A stretch of 64,000 nt of DNA from assembly GCF_046159835.1 (NCBI RefSeq), contig NZ_JBJXCY010000001.1, positions 62,001 to 126,000 of the forward strand, in the 5' to 3' direction. Made by a program: the position numbers and the translations under genes. Each line of letters starts with the position of its first letter. Positions within the stretch are counted from its first letter, which is position 1. Below, in pieces: positions 16,833 through 25,405 of the stretch. The notes below the pieces were generated by a model that did no database searches, was not told where the DNA came from, and worked only from the letters and a program-made list of their open reading frames with translations. This stretch comes from JACKJK01 sp046159835. GTDB taxonomy: Bacteria > Pseudomonadota > Alphaproteobacteria > Rhizobiales > Tepidamorphaceae.

Positions 16833-17735
16833 CTAATTGCTCGACGTCTTGCCGAGGCCGAGTTTTGACCACACCGCCGGCCCGGGCTCGACCTCATCGG
16901 GGTTCAGGCCCAGCGCCGAAATGATCGGCGCGTAGACGGCGCGGGAATCCCCGCTGCCGGGCGTCAGCGACAGTCCGCCGTCCACCACGAGATTCTGCCC
17001 CGTCACGAAGCTTCCCGCATCCGAGGCGAGGTAGCCGACGGCCTGCGCGATATCGTCCGGCGTGCAGGCGCGCGGCAGCGGTTGCGCGGCTTTTGCCGGG
17101 TCATCCAGCCGCTTGGCGAATTTGGCCGAGGTCTTCTCGGTGAAGCCCATGGAGCGGGCGAAGATGGCGGTCGGCACGAAGCCGGGGCACACGCAGTTCA
17201 CGCGGATCATGTCGCCGGCAAGCTCCACTGCCGCAATCTGCGCAAGCTGGATCAGCGCACCTTTGGACAGGGAATACAGCACCGGCGCGTAGCCCTGCCG
17301 CATTCCGGAAACCGATGTGGTGAGGATGATCGATCCGCCGTCGCGCTTGCGCATGTGCGGCACGGCCGCGCGGATTGCCGCGACGCCGGCCCGCAGGTGC
17401 AAGTGCATCATCCGGTCGAGGTCGTCGTCGGTCGCCTCGTCCACGGTGCTGGACGGTCCGCTCGCGCCTGCGTTTGAAAAGACGATATCGACCCCGCCGA
17501 AGGTCTCGGCGCAAGCATCGATGGCCGCGGTGATTTCGGCGGTCTTCAGCACGTCGCAAGTTGCCGCGACGATGCGCCCTTCGGAGGCTTCGCAAAGCTG
17601 CGCCAGCCCGTCCGCGTCGATGTCTGCGGCGATGACGCGCCCGCCCTCTCGCGCGATCAGCGCGCAGGTCGCAGCGCCGATGCCATGTGCGGCGCCGGTC
17701 ACGACTGCGGTCTTGCCCTCGAAGCGGTTGGTCAC
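16833..17735 (-). CDS. Short-chain dehydrogenase/reductase (SDR)
   Basis: A 300-aa classical SDR. It has the NAD(P) motif TGAAHGIGAA, an acidic residue after the second strand (AADIDADG) favouring NAD(H), the NAG motif as SNAGASG, the catalytic Ser in TTSVSG and YSLSKGALI (Tyr-x-x-x-Lys). The length exceeds the typical 250 because of a C-terminal extension. I chose GTG 17735 because the SDR fold begins there and GGAGAG lies about 10 bases upstream; the long open frame beyond it is the antisense of dapE. It lies between dapD and dapE on the other strand, so it appears inserted into the block. Substrate unknown. Confidence 0.88.
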   Translation of the reverse strand: MTNRFEGKTAVVTGAAHGIGAATCALIAREGGRVIAADIDADGLAQLCEASEGRIVAATCDVLKTAEITAAIDACAETFGGVDIVFSNAGASGPSSTVDEATDDDLDRMMHLHLRAGVAAIRAAVPHMRKRDGGSIILTTSVSGMRQGYAPVLYSLSKGALIQLAQIAAVELAGDMIRVNCVCPGFVPTAIFARSMGFTEKTSAKFAKRLDDPAKAAQPLPRACTPDDIAQAVGYLASDAGSFVTGQNLVVDGGLSLTPGSGDSRAVYAPIISALGLNPDEVEPGPAVWSKLGLGKTSSN

Positions 17736-17915
17736 GCGAACACATCTCTCCGGTTGAAGTCCTTGCTCAATAACCGCTTTTGGTCGCGCTCGCCAGTTGC
17801 GCGGGCATTCAGCGTGAATCGGGCTACGTGCAGGCCGCAGGCAGTGCCATTTGTCGCAAAGCTGCGCTAAGTCTGTTGGGACTGACCACGTGCCTGGAAA
17901 TTGCAGACAACACGC

Positions 17916-19091
17916 ATGACCGATCTTCTCGACCCGATTGAGCTGACGCGCGCGCTCATCCGCTGCCCCTCTGTCACCCCGGACGAGGGCGGCGCCCTTC
18001 AACAGATCGAGGGCTGGCTCGACAAGGCCGGTTTTGAGGTCCACCGCGTCACCTTCAGCGACGACGACACGCCGGACGTGGAAAACCTCTACGCCCGCAT
18101 CGGCTCCGGCGAACCGGCGCTCTGCTTTGCGGGGCATACCGACGTGGTGCCGCCGGGCAGCGAGGCGGACTGGACCCACCGCCCTTTCGCGGGCGAGATC
18201 GTCAACGGCGAGATCTGGGGCCGGGGCGCATCCGACATGAAGGGCGGCGTCGCCGCCTCCATCGCAGCTGTCCTGCGGCACATGGAAAAGGTAGGCAAGC
18301 CGGGTAACGGCTCGATCTCGTTCCTCATCACCGGCGACGAGGAAGGCCCCGCCGTCAACGGCACCGTGAAGCTGCTGGAATGGGCGAAGGCGCGCGGCGA
18401 GGTCTTTTCGCACTGCGTGCTGGGCGAGCCGACGAACCCGGACAGGCTCGGCGACATGATCAAGATCGGGCGGCGCGGCTCGGTATCGGGAGAGATCGTC
18501 GCCAGCGGCGTGCAGGGCCACGTCGCCTATCCGCACCTGGCGAAGAACCCGGTTCCCGCGCTTGCGCAGGCCGTCGCGGAAATTTCCGCAACACCGCTCG
18601 ATGAGGGCACTGACCACTTCCAGCCGTCCACGCTCGCCTTCGTTACCGTCGATGTGGGCAACCCGGCGACCAACGTCATCCCGAGGCAGGCGCGCGCGCG
18701 CTTCAACGTGCGCTTTAACGACCTGCACACGGCGGACAGCCTGTTCGCGAGGGTTCGCGAAACGCTCGACAAGGTGTCCGGCGAAACGGGGATCGACTTC
18801 GAGCTGTCCCTCGTCAACACGGTCTCGGAAGCCTTCGTCACCCAGCCGGGCAACCTCGTGAAGGTGTTGAGCGCGGCCATCGAGGCGGAGACGGGCCACG
18901 CGCCGGAGCTTTCCACCTCCGGCGGCACGTCGGATGCCCGCTTCATCAAGGACTATTGCGAGGTGGTCGAGTTCGGCCTGGTCGGAAAGACCATGCACCA
19001 GGTGGACGAGCGCGTGCCGACCGCCGACCTGCAAGCCCTGACGCGCATCTACGAGCGCTTCATCGGCGGCTATTTCGCGACCTTCGGCTGA
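17916..19091 (+). CDS. dapE: Succinyl-diaminopimelate desuccinylase
   Basis: Hydrolyses N-succinyl-LL-diaminopimelate to LL-DAP in the lysine and peptidoglycan pathway. The 391-aa M20 metallopeptidase shows the di-zinc motifs CFAGHTDVVPPG (His-x-Asp), GRGASDMKGGVAA (bridging Asp), the catalytic glutamate pair in ITGDEEGPAVNGT, and TSGGTSDARF near the C-terminus. ATG 17916 is preferred; a TTG 15 bases upstream is in frame but has no ribosome site. The stop overlaps the start of the next gene by one base. Confidence 0.95.
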   Translation: MTDLLDPIELTRALIRCPSVTPDEGGALQQIEGWLDKAGFEVHRVTFSDDDTPDVENLYARIGSGEPALCFAGHTDVVPPGSEADWTHRPFAGEIVNGEIWGRGASDMKGGVAASIAAVLRHMEKVGKPGNGSISFLITGDEEGPAVNGTVKLLEWAKARGEVFSHCVLGEPTNPDRLGDMIKIGRRGSVSGEIVASGVQGHVAYPHLAKNPVPALAQAVAEISATPLDEGTDHFQPSTLAFVTVDVGNPATNVIPRQARARFNVRFNDLHTADSLFARVRETLDKVSGETGIDFELSLVNTVSEAFVTQPGNLVKVLSAAIEAETGHAPELSTSGGTSDARFIKDYCEVVEFGLVGKTMHQVDERVPTADLQALTRIYERFIGGYFATFG

Positions 19092-19684
19092 TGCTTTCAC
19101 TCGCAGACATTCGGGCTGGCTTCAGCGGCGCGATTGCCATCGCGCAGAACCAGCCGGACCCGATGAACCGGTTCGACCTCACCTTCGAGGGCTTCTGGAA
19201 ATCGTTCCTGGCGATTCTGGTCGTCATCCCTGCGCTGGCAATCTACATGCCGGCGGAGTGGGCAATCATCGCCGAGCAGGATGCCGCCCTGAACGTCACG
19301 GCTGAACGCGCCGTCGGCCGCTACATCGCTGTGCAGGTCGTCGTCACGGCAATCGACTGGCTGGCATTTCCGCTGATCGTGCTGCTCTTTGCCCGCCAGC
19401 TTGGCATCGAGAACAAGGTCGCCGGTTACATTACAGCGCAGAACTGGACGGCGGCGCTGGCCAACCTGATCCTCGTCGCGCCCGCCATTCTCTACGCTGG
19501 CGGAGTCGTGCCCGGTGCCATCGCGGGCTTCATGTCGCTGGCGCTTTTCGCGTTCATCCTGCACGTGTTCTACAAGGTCGCCCGGGTGGCGCTGGATGCC
19601 CCGTTCGGGCTTGCGTCGGGGCTGGTCGCATTCAATGCGCTGCTGAGCCTGACTTTCGGCGAAATCGCCTCACGCCTGATCTGA
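19091..19684 (+). CDS. Conserved integral membrane protein of unknown function
   Basis: A 197-aa protein with about five hydrophobic segments (near residues 37-57, 79-101, 118-136, 138-161, 171-193) and no recognised catalytic motif. It starts in a TGATG overlap with dapE, so it is translationally coupled to it. Its 3' end overlaps the converging truA gene by 15 bases. In this neighbourhood alphaproteobacteria commonly carry such a small membrane protein between dapE and truA. I do not recognise a function. Confidence 0.75.
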   Translation: MLSLADIRAGFSGAIAIAQNQPDPMNRFDLTFEGFWKSFLAILVVIPALAIYMPAEWAIIAEQDAALNVTAERAVGRYIAVQVVVTAIDWLAFPLIVLLFARQLGIENKVAGYITAQNWTAALANLILVAPAILYAGGVVPGAIAGFMSLALFAFILHVFYKVARVALDAPFGLASGLVAFNALLSLTFGEIASRLI

Positions 19685-20422
19685 CGCGTAGTCGACGCCG
19701 ACGAGGTACAGCCCGGCGGACGGTGCCAGCGGCGGGCATTGCCTGCGATCGCACGCTTCGAGTGCTTGCTTCAGGTCGCCAGCGGTCCACTTTCCTTCGC
19801 CGACGAATTTCAGCGCGCCCGCCATGGATCGCACCTGGTGGTGCAGGAACGAGCGCGCCGACGCCTCGATGATGATGGTCTCGCCCGACCGGCGCACGCT
19901 CAGCTTGTCGAGCGTCTTTACCGGCGACTTCGCCTGGCAGGCGGCGGCGCGGAAGGTGGTGAAGTCGTGGTTGCCGATAAGCGCGGGCGCGGCCTGCGCC
20001 ATCGCGTCCGCATCGAGCGGCACATGCACCAGCCACGCCCGGTTCGCCATCAGCGCCAGCGGCGGGCGGCGGTTGACGATCAGGTAGCGATAGTGCCGCG
20101 CGGTGGCGGAGAAGCGCGCGTCGAACGTCTCGTCAACCTTGCGCGCGTCGAGGATCGTCACCGGGTGGCCGCGCAGATGCGCGTTCAGGGCGTCGCGGAC
20201 CGTGTCTTCCGGCCAGTCCTTTTCAAGATCGAGATGAGCGACCTGCCCCATGGCATGAACGCCGGAATCCGTCCGCCCCGCCCCGCCGGGGATGACCTCC
20301 TCGCCGCAGAACTTCTTCACAGCCGCGCTCAGCACGCCCTGCACGGTCGGTTCCTCGACCTGCATCTGCCAGCCCAGGAACGGCGTGCCGTCATATTCGA
20401 TGTCGAGGCGGTAGCGCGGCAT
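19670..20422 (-). CDS. truA: tRNA pseudouridine(38-40) synthase
   Basis: Isomerises uridines 38-40 in the anticodon arm of many tRNAs. The 250-aa protein starts RYRLDIEYDGTPFLGWQ, has the catalytic Asp in GAGRTDSGVHAMGQVAHLD, and keeps the RRSG and FLHHQVRSMAG motifs of TruA. It is immediately downstream (3 bases) of fmt on the minus strand, forming the def-fmt-truA translation group of Hyphomicrobiales. Its 3' end runs 15 bases into the opposed membrane-protein gene. Confidence 0.96.
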   Translation of the reverse strand: MPRYRLDIEYDGTPFLGWQMQVEEPTVQGVLSAAVKKFCGEEVIPGGAGRTDSGVHAMGQVAHLDLEKDWPEDTVRDALNAHLRGHPVTILDARKVDETFDARFSATARHYRYLIVNRRPPLALMANRAWLVHVPLDADAMAQAAPALIGNHDFTTFRAAACQAKSPVKTLDKLSVRRSGETIIIEASARSFLHHQVRSMAGALKFVGEGKWTAGDLKQALEACDRRQCPPLAPSAGLYLVGVDYASDQA

Positions 20423-20425
20423 GGG

Positions 20426-21349
20426 TCAGGCCAGTTTCGCGCCGGCAGGGATTTGCGTCCCGCGCAGGAAGTCGCTCGCCGCCATCGCGCCCTTGCCTGC
20501 GCGCTGCAATTGGGTGAGCCGCACCGCGCCATCCGCGCAGGCAATGGTCAGGTTCGCATCGAGCACCGTGCCGGGTTCGCCCGAGCCATCGTCCAACTCG
20601 CTGCGCAGCGCCTTGATCCGTTCGGCCTTACCGGAAAGCTCCGCCTCGAACCACGCGCCGGGAAACGGCGACAGGCCGCGAATGTGGTTGTGAACCTCGC
20701 GGGCGGGCCGGTTCCAGTCGATGCGGGCTTCCGCCTTCTCGATCTTCTTGGCGTATGTCGTCTCGCCGTCCTGCGGGTGGAAGTCGAGGGTGCCGCGCGA
20801 CAAGGCGGCCAGCGCGCGCCCGGCAAGGTCGCCGCCAAGGCGCATCAGCCGGTCGTGCAATTCACCGGCGGTCTCGTTCTCGCCGATGGTGAGTTTCTCC
20901 GTCATCGCGACGGGGCCGGTGTCGAGGCCCGCTTCCATGCGCATGACCATGACGCCGGTTTCAGCATCCCCCGCCATGATGGCACGCTGGATCGGCGCGG
21001 CCCCGCGCCAGCGCGGCAGCAGCGAGGCGTGCAGGTTCAGGCAGCCGTGTTCCGGTGCATCCAGCACGACCTGCGGAAGCAACTGCCCGTAGGCGACGAC
21101 CACCGCGACGTCGGCTTCGTGCGAGGCGAACTCCGCCTGCGCGATGTCGTCCTTCATGCTGGCGGGGGTGAGGACGGGCAGGCCGAAACCCGCTGCCGCC
21201 TCGTGCACCGGCGAGCGGCGTTCTGCTTGTCCGCGACCGGCCGGGCGTGGCGGCTGCGAATAGACCGCGACCACCTCGTGGCCCTGTCCGACGATCTCCA
21301 CCAGCGTCGGCACGGCGAAGTCGGGCGTTCCCATGAAGATGACGCGCAC
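20426..21349 (-). CDS. fmt: Methionyl-tRNA formyltransferase
   Basis: Formylates Met-tRNA(fMet) with 10-formyl-tetrahydrofolate for translation initiation. The 307-aa protein begins with RVIFMGTPDFAVPTL and contains the folate/catalytic segment NLHASLLPRWRGAAPIQRAI with Asn and His, followed by GVMVMRMEAGLDTGPV. I chose GTG 21349 since the family N-terminus starts exactly there, with GAGGA about 10 bases upstream; the ATG at 21400 adds 17 non-family residues and lacks a ribosome site. It lies between def and truA. Confidence 0.95.
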   Translation of the reverse strand: MRVIFMGTPDFAVPTLVEIVGQGHEVVAVYSQPPRPAGRGQAERRSPVHEAAAGFGLPVLTPASMKDDIAQAEFASHEADVAVVVAYGQLLPQVVLDAPEHGCLNLHASLLPRWRGAAPIQRAIMAGDAETGVMVMRMEAGLDTGPVAMTEKLTIGENETAGELHDRLMRLGGDLAGRALAALSRGTLDFHPQDGETTYAKKIEKAEARIDWNRPAREVHNHIRGLSPFPGAWFEAELSGKAERIKALRSELDDGSGEPGTVLDANLTIACADGAVRLTQLQRAGKGAMAASDFLRGTQIPAGAKLA

Positions 21350-21410
21350 GGCTGGCTGGTCCTCGTTGATGTGAACGTGAGGCGCGCGGTCCGCGCGCAC
21401 GACTCTGGCT

Positions 21411-21932
21411 CTAGAGCGTGTGGCTCTTCAGCCGCTCGGCCTTGGCGAATTTCTTGACCACGCGGTCACGCTTCAGCTTCGACAGGTAGTCGATGAAAAG
21501 CTGCCCGTTGAGGTGGTCGATCTCGTGCTGCACGCAGGTCGCCAGCACCCCGTCGGCCTCCATCACCTGCTGCTTGCCGTCGCGATCCGTGTAGCTGACC
21601 TTGCATGTCGCGGGACGCTCGACCTCGGCATAGTATTCCGGGATCGACAGGCAGCCTTCCTCGTAAGCTGACATCTCCTCCGACGTCCACACAACCTCGG
21701 GGTTGATGAGCACGTGCGGGCTGCGCGCATCCTCGTCGCGCGACACATCCATTACCAGAAGGCGGCGCGGCACGGCGATCTGCACGCCCGCAAGGCCGAT
21801 GCCCGGCGCGTCGTACATCGTCTCCAGCATGTCGTCGATGAGCGTCTGCAGCTCGTCGTCGATGCGCTCGACGGGAGCGCTCTCCTCGCGCAGCAGCGGC
21901 GCGGGCAGCGTGATGATTTCTCGAATGGCCAT
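21411..21932 (-). CDS. def: Peptide deformylase
   Basis: Removes the formyl group from nascent polypeptides. The 173-aa enzyme has all three metal/active-site motifs: GIGLAGVQIAVPR (motif 1; the usual GLAAPQ reads GLAGVQ), EEGCLSIPEYY (metal Cys) and QHEIDHLNGQLF (two metal His and the catalytic Glu). Length is normal for a type I deformylase. It is 61 bases upstream of fmt, and its promoter should lie in the short gap to addA. The APQ to GVQ change is the only notable deviation and is seen in some alphaproteobacterial paralogues. Confidence 0.95.
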   Translation of the reverse strand: MAIREIITLPAPLLREESAPVERIDDELQTLIDDMLETMYDAPGIGLAGVQIAVPRRLLVMDVSRDEDARSPHVLINPEVVWTSEEMSAYEEGCLSIPEYYAEVERPATCKVSYTDRDGKQQVMEADGVLATCVQHEIDHLNGQLFIDYLSKLKRDRVVKKFAKAERLKSHTL

Positions 21933-21964
21933 GGCGCGGGATTTATGCGTTCAGCCGCCCCCGG

Positions 21965-24900
21965 TCAATCCGGTGCGACGACCTTGAAGCCGCGCAGCGC
22001 ATCCGCGCCGAGCCGGGTCACCGCCGGGCCGTCCGCCGCATCGCTCCATACCAGCGCGGCTTCCACGCGCTTGCCCGGATGGATCGCGCCGAGCAGCGCT
22101 CGGTAGGCGGCAAGCTGGCGCACATAGGCCTGCGGCGTCGCCTCGGGCGTCGCCGGCGGCTGGCCGGTCTTGTAGTCGGCAATCAGGATCGCGTCCGGCG
22201 TCACCACAAGCCGGTCGATGCGCCCGGCAATCTGCAGGCGTTCGCCGTCTTCCTCGCGTTCCAGCGTGCCGGCGACGGGCACCTCCGCCCGGCTGTCGGC
22301 GCCAAACAGGAACGCAAGTGAGCTGTCTTCCAGCAGCGACATGACGGACGCCAGAAGTGAACTGCGCTCCTCATCCGTCCAGTGCGTCGCGTTGACGGCA
22401 AGCAGCGCCGCACCGGCCTCGCGGCGGCGGTCGGGTGCGACCTCGGGCAGATGTTCCAGCAGCATGTGGACGAGGGTGCCGCGCGCCCGCCCGCCTTGGC
22501 CTGCGCCCGCGTGAAAGGCTGCGGTTTCCTGAAGGGCGCTGGCAGCACGGCGGGTGCGCACCGGGGCGGGTTGCATCGGTGTCGTCGCCCACTTCGGCAA
22601 TGGCGCACCGGCAGGCGCAATCGCGCCGGCTGTTTTCGCGCTTGGCTCGTCGCCGTCGACTTCCGGCACGAAGCGGAAGCGGCCCTCGCCGATCTCTTCG
22701 AGTTGTTCACCGAGTGCGGTCTCGATCAGCTCGTACCAGCAGCCCTTGCCGCGGCCATTGCCGGTCTCCGCCCCGCAGATGATGAGCCGGTCCTCGGCAC
22801 GCGTCATCGCCACATAGAGCAGGCGGTGGAACTCCTCGCGCGACCGCTCCTTGGCATCATCCAGAAATCCCTGGATCGTCGGCGTGCGGAACATCTTTCC
22901 CGCGTCCCAGAAAGCGAAGGGCTGCGAATCCAGAACGTCGCCCTGCCGCAGGACCTGCAGCGGATTCTGGCGGCCGGAGGTGACAGGCGAGCAGGTGTCG
23001 GCAACGAAGACCACGGGGGCCTCCAACCCCTTCGCGCCGTGCACGGTCATCACCCGCACCGCGCCGCCGCCCTCGTCGAGGTCGCGCTTGATGTCGCCGC
23101 CGGAGCGCTGCAACCACGCGAGGAAGCCCGAGACGGTCGGCACGTTGTCGCGCTCGAAGGCAAGCGCGCGATCGAGCAACTCGTCCATCACGTCGTCGGC
23201 CTCGTTACCGAGCCGCTCGCGATAGGCACCCTTGCCGCCGGCAGCACCCAGCACATGCGCGATGACGGTATAGGGCCGCTCGGTGCGCACCAGCCGCGCC
23301 AGCTCCTCGAACTTCTGCGCCGCCGCGCGGATCTTCTCGGTCTTGTTTGCCCGCAGCGCCAGCGCCAGCGAACCGGGCCGCCCGATGGCAAGCTCCATCA
23401 GGTGGTCGTCGTTCAGTCCGAACAGCGGGCTTTTGAGCACGCAGGCGAGCGAATAGTCGTCCTCCGGCAGCAAGGCGGCCTGCATCAAGGCCATCAGGTC
23501 GAGCGTCACGATGGAGTCGGTCAACTTCATCCGGTCGGCACCGGCAACCGGCACGCCCTCGGCTTTCAGCGCGCGGATGATGGGCGCGGCCAGCCGGTTG
23601 CGCTTGCGCAGCAGGATCAGGAAATCCTTCGCCTGCGCCGGTGCGCCCTTGGAGGGCAGGATTTCCTTGGCTTCGATGCTGGCGCGGATCGCTCTGGCGA
23701 TGTTCTTCGCAAGCACCGCCTCGGCGGAATCGCTGCGCTGCGCATCGAGCGGCGCGTCCCACGGGCGCTCGTCCGGCGTGTCTGGACGCGGGACCGGCTC
23801 CCAGAGTTCCACCGTGCCGCGTGCCCGCTCGCGCGCCGCCGAATGGGAAATCGGATCGTTGTCGAACATGACGCCCGTTGCAGCGGCGGAGGCATTGGCG
23901 AAGACCTTGTCGACCGCATCCAGCACCGCCGGGGCCGTGCGGAACGAGCGGAACAGCCCGACGCGCTCGAATCGGTACGCCTCGCGCAGCCGCGCCTCGA
24001 AATGCCGCGCCATGCCGATGAAGCCCGCCGGGTCCGCGCCCTGGAACGAATAGATCGACTGCTTCGGGTCGCCCACCGCAAAGACCGTGCGGTCCTTCAC
24101 GCTGGCGCCGGAGCCGGCGAAGAATTCTTCCGTCAGCGCGCGCACGATGCGCCATTGATCGGGGCTGGTGTCCTGCGCCTCGTCGACGAGGATGTGGTCG
24201 AGGCCGGGATCGAGCTTGAACAGCACCCACGCCGCGTCCGACGACGTTTCCAGCAGCTTCACCGTGTGGGCGATCATGTCGGCGAAGTCGAGCATGCCGC
24301 GCTCGCGCTTGGCCCGCTCGTAGCGGTCGATGACGGCATCGGCCACCATGGCGAGATCGCAGGTCAGGTCGATGAGGCGGGCAAGCTTGCCCTGTTCGAC
24401 CAGTCCTTCAACGCGCGCCTGCTCCTGCAGAATTGCGTTGGCGATATCGGGGTGCGCCTCGGCTTCAGCCTTGGTGACGGGCGACTTTCGCGGCGAATGG
24501 TCCTTGGTGAGGAACACCAGCAGGTAGGCCGCGCGTGCAAGCTCCTCGTCTGCGGCGCTCGCTGCCAGCCGCAACTGGTCGACGGCATTGCCGGTGCCGG
24601 TCTTGCGCGCGTGTTCCAGCGTGTCGGCGATGGCCCGCCACTCGCTGCGCGGCAGGTGCGGGCTGTCGAGAATCTCGGCCTCGATGGCGTCCGCGTTCAC
24701 AGATCGCGAGACACCGAACAGGTCGGCAAGTCCCGAGCGGACGTAGCCGCGATCGAAATTGTTCTCGTACTGCCAGGCCTGGAACTCGTGGCGGCGGTCG
24801 GTGATTGCTGCCAGCAATTCGCCGAAACCGCGCGCGTCGATGTACTGGCTGACCTGCCCGATGGCCTGCGCCAGCGCGTCGCTGCCGGGATCGGCTAGAA

Positions 24901-25405
24901 CGTCATGCCGTGCCGCCGTCTTCAGTGCCTGCGCGGTGTCGTCGTCCAGTACGCTGAAGCCCGCCGGAACGCCGGCCTCGAAGGGGAAGCGCTGCAGCAC
25001 GCTTTCACAGAAGGCGTGAATAGTCTGGATCTTCAGCCGCCCCGGCGTCTCGATGGCGCGCGCGAAGAGCTGCCGCGCCAGCCGCATCTCGCTTGAATCC
25101 GGCGCGTGCCCCAGCAAATCCGTCAGCGTTTTTTCGAGGGCCGCATCGTCCAGCTGCGTCCAGTCGGCAAGCTCGGCAAAGACGCGGGTCTGCATTTGCG
25201 CGGCGGCCGCCTTGGTGAAGGTCAGGCACAGCACCGCGCCGGGGTCCGCGCCGTCCAGCAAAAGCCGCAGCACGCGGCGCGACAGCACGTAGGTCTTGCC
25301 CGACCCGGCATTGGCCGTGACCCACGCCGAGGACGAAGGATCGGTCGCCTTCTTCTGCTCGTCGCGCGTCCGCGCGTCGATGACGATGTCGTCGCGCACG
25401 CTCAT
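21965..25405 (-). CDS. addA: Double-strand break repair helicase-nuclease AddA
   Basis: UvrD-type 3'-5' helicase plus RecB-type nuclease subunit of the AddAB complex that resects double-strand ends for RecA. The 1146-aa protein shows Walker A TANAGSGKTYVLSRR near residue 30, Walker B LVDEAQDTSPDQW, motif III AVGDPKQSIYSFQGADP, VMTVHGAKGLEAPVV (motif V) and a C-terminal nuclease motif ILIADYKTGQPP. ATG 25405 overlaps the addB stop (ATGA), showing translational coupling. Another ATG 36 bases upstream in frame belongs to addB sequence. Confidence 0.95.
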   Translation of the reverse strand: MSVRDDIVIDARTRDEQKKATDPSSSAWVTANAGSGKTYVLSRRVLRLLLDGADPGAVLCLTFTKAAAAQMQTRVFAELADWTQLDDAALEKTLTDLLGHAPDSSEMRLARQLFARAIETPGRLKIQTIHAFCESVLQRFPFEAGVPAGFSVLDDDTAQALKTAARHDVLADPGSDALAQAIGQVSQYIDARGFGELLAAITDRRHEFQAWQYENNFDRGYVRSGLADLFGVSRSVNADAIEAEILDSPHLPRSEWRAIADTLEHARKTGTGNAVDQLRLAASAADEELARAAYLLVFLTKDHSPRKSPVTKAEAEAHPDIANAILQEQARVEGLVEQGKLARLIDLTCDLAMVADAVIDRYERAKRERGMLDFADMIAHTVKLLETSSDAAWVLFKLDPGLDHILVDEAQDTSPDQWRIVRALTEEFFAGSGASVKDRTVFAVGDPKQSIYSFQGADPAGFIGMARHFEARLREAYRFERVGLFRSFRTAPAVLDAVDKVFANASAAATGVMFDNDPISHSAARERARGTVELWEPVPRPDTPDERPWDAPLDAQRSDSAEAVLAKNIARAIRASIEAKEILPSKGAPAQAKDFLILLRKRNRLAAPIIRALKAEGVPVAGADRMKLTDSIVTLDLMALMQAALLPEDDYSLACVLKSPLFGLNDDHLMELAIGRPGSLALALRANKTEKIRAAAQKFEELARLVRTERPYTVIAHVLGAAGGKGAYRERLGNEADDVMDELLDRALAFERDNVPTVSGFLAWLQRSGGDIKRDLDEGGGAVRVMTVHGAKGLEAPVVFVADTCSPVTSGRQNPLQVLRQGDVLDSQPFAFWDAGKMFRTPTIQGFLDDAKERSREEFHRLLYVAMTRAEDRLIICGAETGNGRGKGCWYELIETALGEQLEEIGEGRFRFVPEVDGDEPSAKTAGAIAPAGAPLPKWATTPMQPAPVRTRRAASALQETAAFHAGAGQGGRARGTLVHMLLEHLPEVAPDRRREAGAALLAVNATHWTDEERSSLLASVMSLLEDSSLAFLFGADSRAEVPVAGTLEREEDGERLQIAGRIDRLVVTPDAILIADYKTGQPPATPEATPQAYVRQLAAYRALLGAIHPGKRVEAALVWSDAADGPAVTRLGADALRGFKVVAPD

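Noticed and set aside
22382..24898. 838-codon plus-strand open frame
   Set aside because: Antisense to addA with no recognisable motif; the addA helicase motifs on the minus strand are decisive.
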